Source of the DNA: Sabellastarte sp. h YS-2021
Lineage: Eukaryota; Annelida; Polychaeta; Sabellida; Sabellidae
Length of the DNA stretch: 64,000 nucleotides
Direction: 5' to 3'
NCBI GenBank assembly: GCA_964017235.1
Contig: OZ024936.1
Span: 52,937,028 to 53,001,027, forward strand
This document shows, in pieces, positions 1-64,000 of this stretch (its first letter is position 1; each line of letters starts with the position of its first letter). The translations under genes and the position numbers were made by a program. A model generated the notes under the pieces. That model worked only from the letters and a program-made list of their open reading frames with translations, made no database searches and had not been told where the DNA came from.

Positions 1-60308
<60,308 letters not shown>

Positions 60309-60800
60309 TAAGGCAGTATTCATTTTGGTTGGTGAAGTAAAGTAGTGGAGCAGTAAACCATCTGCAACTTGTGTAAAATAATTATATATATCAAGAGAGA
60401 GGAACAGAGAGTTTCTTAAATTTAATACACATACTTAGTTGAGAAAAATTAGTAATGACTTTGGTTCAGCATAGGTGACATGTTGTGGGCGGGCTGCAAG
60501 AACTTTTGTTATATCAGTTTGAATTGTCAGGGATTTTGGATGGTTTGGACCAAGCTTTAGTTTGAAAATGCTTTATTGCATTGCAATAAGTGTGGGTCTA
60601 ACTTTGCATCCTCAGTATGATTATGTGAACAGCTGATAGGGCTGTATTGTACAGGGAGTAAGTTTTATCATCTACATGTATGAAGTAGATTTTGTGTTAA
60701 GTACATTCTGTATGGTTTGCAATGTCATATAAATATATACATTGGTGTTGTTGATGGTTATAAGGTGACTTGAGTAATAAATTAACATTGTTTATTGTTT
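60309..60800 (+). other. 3' UTR after exon 18B with AATAAA at 60776-60781
   Basis: Unique AT-rich sequence following the 18B stop. The hexamer AATAAA at 60776-60781, followed by a GT-rich stretch (TTGTTTGTCATCC), is a conventional candidate for the gene's distal polyadenylation site. Confidence 0.55.
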
Positions 60801-61089
60801 GTCATCCATGATTAATACACTTCTCGTATTTGCTTACCATGTACACTTTCAACCGCAGGACTCAAACTCCTTCATTGCATAGATTATATTGACAAAAAAA
60901 AAAAAGATTTGTAGATCTAAAAGAATGGTCGGACCATTTAGAACATGACACGTATGTTAAATGTTTAACATTGTAAAATGAATGAAGTTGCAGCCGCGAT
61001 TTTAAATCATCTATTTAAGCCTTTAAATATTAAAATTCTGCACAGTATTTGTACACATATGTGTATAGTATACACTCTGTCTTTTAGTT

Positions 61090-62220
61090 TTCTTATAAAA
61101 AAGTCATCCCCTGCGCCATCCAGGCAGTGGCAAGAATATAGTTTGTGGGTGTTCCACAGCCTAAACCCATACACAGATATTCACCAAATTTCCAGGATAT
61201 GTTTACCCCAAGACGATCTAGAGTTTATTACGTTTTGATAGTATCCAATAATAACTGTTGCTGTGGCAACACTTTTAAGATTTTTGGGTCTTAAAATTTG
61301 TGGGTGTTGCACAGCCTAAACCCATGCATGGATTTTCACCAAATTTTCAAGATATGTTTATCCCAAGAGGATCTAGTGATGATTAGGTTTTGGGGGATAT
61401 CTGGCAACACTGAATATTTTTTTGGTTAGTTTTTAAAAACCAATGCATGGATTTTCACCAAATTTTCAGGATATGTTAACCAAAACAGGATCTAGAGCGG
61501 ATTTGGTATCTGGCAACTACTTTTCGTTCTTAAACTTCTAAATTGAAAAAGGGACACTATTAAACCGATGTTACTACAGTTGCATATTATCTCCCACTTG
61601 GCCGGGGTTGAGAAATAAAAAAAACACTTCCGTACATGTGTGCATGTGTATGTGTCACATTTTTACATCAACCTTTGTGTCTCATTCATTTATGATAATA
61701 TCTTCACCAAATTAAAACAATGTGTATGGCTGTGAAAACATGTCTATAAAATTTTTGTGCTCATTTTAAAAAACAACATGGCCGTTTGTTCGAAAATCAT
61801 TGATATATTCTAAATTTTCAGTATTTCAGCTATCTGTCAGATTTGCACAAAATATAAATGGCTAGGAAAGCTTGCGTCATTAATTTTGCCTTTGTTTTGA
61901 AACAAAATGGCCACCATATGACATCTATAATGTCACATGGTGGTTGGAGGGGGTTGCATATCGAAAAGCCCTAATATCTCCTTTATCATTGATCCTAGGT
62001 GTTTGGTATGAGAAAACAACTTATTGGATATTATGGTCTGAAATCTTTTGCAAGGTCTTCAAGGTTATGCGGAGTCATTGTGCTAAAAGGGTCTTTTATC
62101 TCCCTTATAAGTGCTTCTAGGGCTTCAGAATATGAAAACAACTTCTAAGAAATCATGGCCTGTGAATCTTACATCTGCCAACATTCTGTGGATTCTGTAT
62201 ACTTCTTACAACTGCCATTG
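61090..62220 (+). repeat. Decayed HINE-like repeat downstream of the gene
   Basis: TTCACCAAATTTTCAGGATATG-type phrases recur three times (61180-61480), and ATGGCCGTTTG/AAATGGCCACCATATG occur near 61780-61920. Two diverged units related to the 147-bp core (AATATCTCCTTTATCATTGA, TCCTAGGTGTTTGGTATG) follow at 61960-62150. No termini are visible. Confidence 0.55.
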
Positions 62221-63129
62221 TTCCTAAGTTTTTCTCAAATCTTAATGTTGTTGCCCATTTAGGTGTACCTGTGGGCTGGGATTCTTGCCTGCCAAGACTG
62301 GCTATTTTATTTAATGGATATCTAGTAGTTCGCTAATCTTATAAGAGCCATGCTTCCAATTTAAAATATGTCTTCTCCCTTCAAAAGAAATATTCAAACT
62401 GCACAGCTACACAGATGACCCCACTTCATGTTTCTGACCACTACAAGTACCCAACATGCTCACTGCAAGAATGTGTCTTTGAAAGCATTTTGCAAATCAG
62501 TTGATAATAGAAGAATTTACAGATGTCGACACCCAGTGAGCGTGCCAAAAGATTTGACCTGTGGTTGGCAGAAAGCCAGCCACTGCACTCTCCTTAGTAT
62601 CCTGCCAAGGCAAAACTGCTCTGATTTGGGGATACCATAACGATTGCGTTCTGATATGTTCCCAAAATATGTACCCTCACTAACAAGAACTTAAGCTCAT
62701 GAAAAGAATAAATATAGTTCTAATCAAAGAAATCACAAAAGAGATCTTATAATCTACAAAATATGTGATAAAATTTTATAGTTTCTTCAGAATTAGTTTA
62801 ACTTTGTAATATTTAAGAGTCCCCTGAAAAGAGGATGCTTATTGGTTTCACCATCTTTATTCAGACACTGTTGTGCCACAGTGTTTTCCAACTTGAACAT
62901 CTCCTTTAATATGTATTAAAGTCTATCAAAATTAGTCTCAGCAGTTTTCATCTGTGGCCAAAAGCAGTAGGAAAAAATTTGCACAGGTATCAACTTCATT
63001 TGACCTTTATTAAGGTTACATGATCAAAAGCTTTTTTCCTCAGAAAATACAGCATGCAAGTCAACAAAATTTGGCAAGAGTTCAAATTTGGCTCATAATT
63101 GACTGACTGAGGGCTGACTGGATATTGTT
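62221..63129. other. Intergenic sequence, nothing recognisable
   Basis: AT-rich, no supported gene or element. A short open stretch at 62428-62640 has no recognisable protein features. Confidence 0.5.
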
Positions 63130-64000
63130 TAGTATCCACCGGATATACTGGTAGTTGTCGTCACGTGATATCTTCTGACCAATCGCCCTACTTTCTCGTT
63201 GGCCACGAAGACTGGTAGCAGTTTGTAAATATACAGACATTTTCATTTATTTCTCAGTATCCACGTATTGTTGGAGGCTAATATTTGGACATTTCCTTAA
63301 ATATATTTCATAGATTATTCTGTGAAAATTTTAATTTCACAACTTAAGTAGTTTTCTTTCAATCCGCGTGTTTTGAGTTTTCTCGGTTCAGGCAATCTTA
63401 ATTGTACGTCTTTTTATTGCGTTAAAATGTCCCTTCATCAAGCAAACAAAGACAAACCGAGAGCTCAGAAATGCCGCCATTTTTGCTTCAGTTTTGATAC
63501 TCATAATTACTGCCCTACCTGTAGGGAGGCTGGCAAGGGAGATGACCCCTGTGTCACTTTTGAAGCACCCTGCCATATTTGCACGTCTCTCTCTGATGAA
63601 CAATTGCAAAAAATTCAAAACAGGAAGCGGTACTTAAAAAAGCGAAAAGCGGAAACTAGTTCCAAAGATGAACTAGATCTCTTGGGTGAAGGCGATGGGG
63701 ACTCTTTTAATGGTTCTAATGCAGACCTTGAGAGTGCTGCCGATAACCTCTTTACCTCACCCCCCCGTCCTCAACCTCTCGCCTTCAGTTCTTTATCACT
63801 AAAGACCCCAGCAAAAGCTGTTCCACCCACCCCAGGTACTGTTTTGCAAAATAAAATTCAAAGAAATCTAGAGAAATCCCTGGGTGATTCCTTAAATATA
63901 CATATACAGCAGCAAATGGGTTCCTTCCAGGCATCCATGTTAGAAGCATTTCAATCACTCCGAGAGGAGTTGGCAGTTAAAAAGCCTGCCGAGGTTGATC
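63130..64000 (+). mobile_element. Second DIRS-like retrotransposon, 5' part only
   Basis: Identified by the gag-like ORF at 63427 and a leader of about 300 bp that contains GTCACGTGA (63160-63168), as in the leader of the first DIRS element. The left limit is a guess at the GTATCCACCGG string (about 63132); the inverted repeat cannot be tested because the right half is outside the window. Confidence 0.55.
63427..64000 (+). CDS. Gag-like ORF1 of a DIRS-type element, C-terminus outside window
   Basis: 191 codons stay open from the ATG at 63427 to the window edge. The N-terminus has a Cys/His-rich segment (Cys16, Cys20, Cys29, Cys32, Cys42, Cys49, Cys52, with HNYCPTCREAGKGDDPC in the middle) resembling the zinc-binding region I associate with ORF1 of animal DIRS elements. 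A Lys/Arg-rich stretch (residues 62-74), an acidic low-complexity part and a Gln-rich, probably helical segment near the edge (IQQQMGSFQASMLEAFQSL) follow. ORF1 products are presumed to bind element RNA. No partner ORF is visible. The family assignment is from memory of the motif pattern. Confidence 0.7.
   Translation, partial: MSLHQANKDKPRAQKCRHFCFSFDTHNYCPTCREAGKGDDPCVTFEAPCHICTSLSDEQLQKIQNRKRYLKKRKAETSSKDELDLLGEGDGDSFNGSNADLESAADNLFTSPPRPQPLAFSSLSLKTPAKAVPPTPGTVLQNKIQRNLEKSLGDSLNIHIQQQMGSFQASMLEAFQSLREELAVKKPAEVD

Overview
The window is animal nuclear DNA from an AT-rich, repeat-loaded genome. It is most likely a marine mollusc, probably a bivalve. The basis is an invertebrate Argonaute gene with a vertebrate-like exon layout, DIRS-type tyrosine-recombinase retrotransposons, a tRNA-derived SINE, and many tandem-core elements resembling the 'pearl'/HINE (Helentron-related) elements described from bivalves. 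The species cannot be fixed from the sequence alone.

One host protein gene fills positions 1 to about 60.8 kb on the + strand. It encodes an Argonaute of the AGO1-4 (miRNA) class, and its 5' exons lie outside the window. Eighteen successive coding exons splice in one frame (2,370 nt with either last exon, 789 residues plus stop) and cover the end of the N domain, L1, PAZ, L2, MID and PIWI. The DEDH slicer tetrad and the 5'-phosphate pocket residues are present. The most notable host feature is the 3' end. Two different terminal exons (50640-50748 and 60200-60308) have the same length (109 nt) and phase and encode two different 36-residue C-termini. Two decayed copies of the start of exon 17 lie in intron 16.

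Nearly everything else is intronic mobile DNA. Intron 1: remnant of a hAT-like MITE. Intron 4: a tandem-core element and a hAT MITE with an 8-bp target duplication. Intron 5: a HINE-like element, then a 6.1-kb DIRS element inserted inside a TA-flanked MITE, then a SINE. Intron 7: a HINE-like element with a 350-bp satellite core. Intron 8: a 4.2-kb HINE-like element with about 21 copies of a ~169-bp unit, inserted in a hAT MITE. Intron 9: an intact hAT MITE. Introns 12, 14 and 15: a MITE, an old SINE, and a reverse hAT MITE hit by a tandem-core element. Intron 16: a HINE-like element with an exact 147-bp core. Intron 17: a hAT MITE containing a SINE, and a large nested HINE-like pair with 133-bp and ~160-bp cores. 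Between the two terminal exons: a chimeric HINE-like element, another MITE and a TIR element.

Downstream of the gene (60.8-63.1 kb) are decayed repeats. The window ends inside a second DIRS-like element whose gag-like first ORF (63427 to the edge) is open.

The HINE-like elements share one architecture: a 5' hairpin, a CpG-rich microsatellite, an interchangeable tandem core, and a 3' end in CTAGT. All repeat-family assignments rest on visible structure (termini, target duplications, paralogous empty sites), not on database matches.
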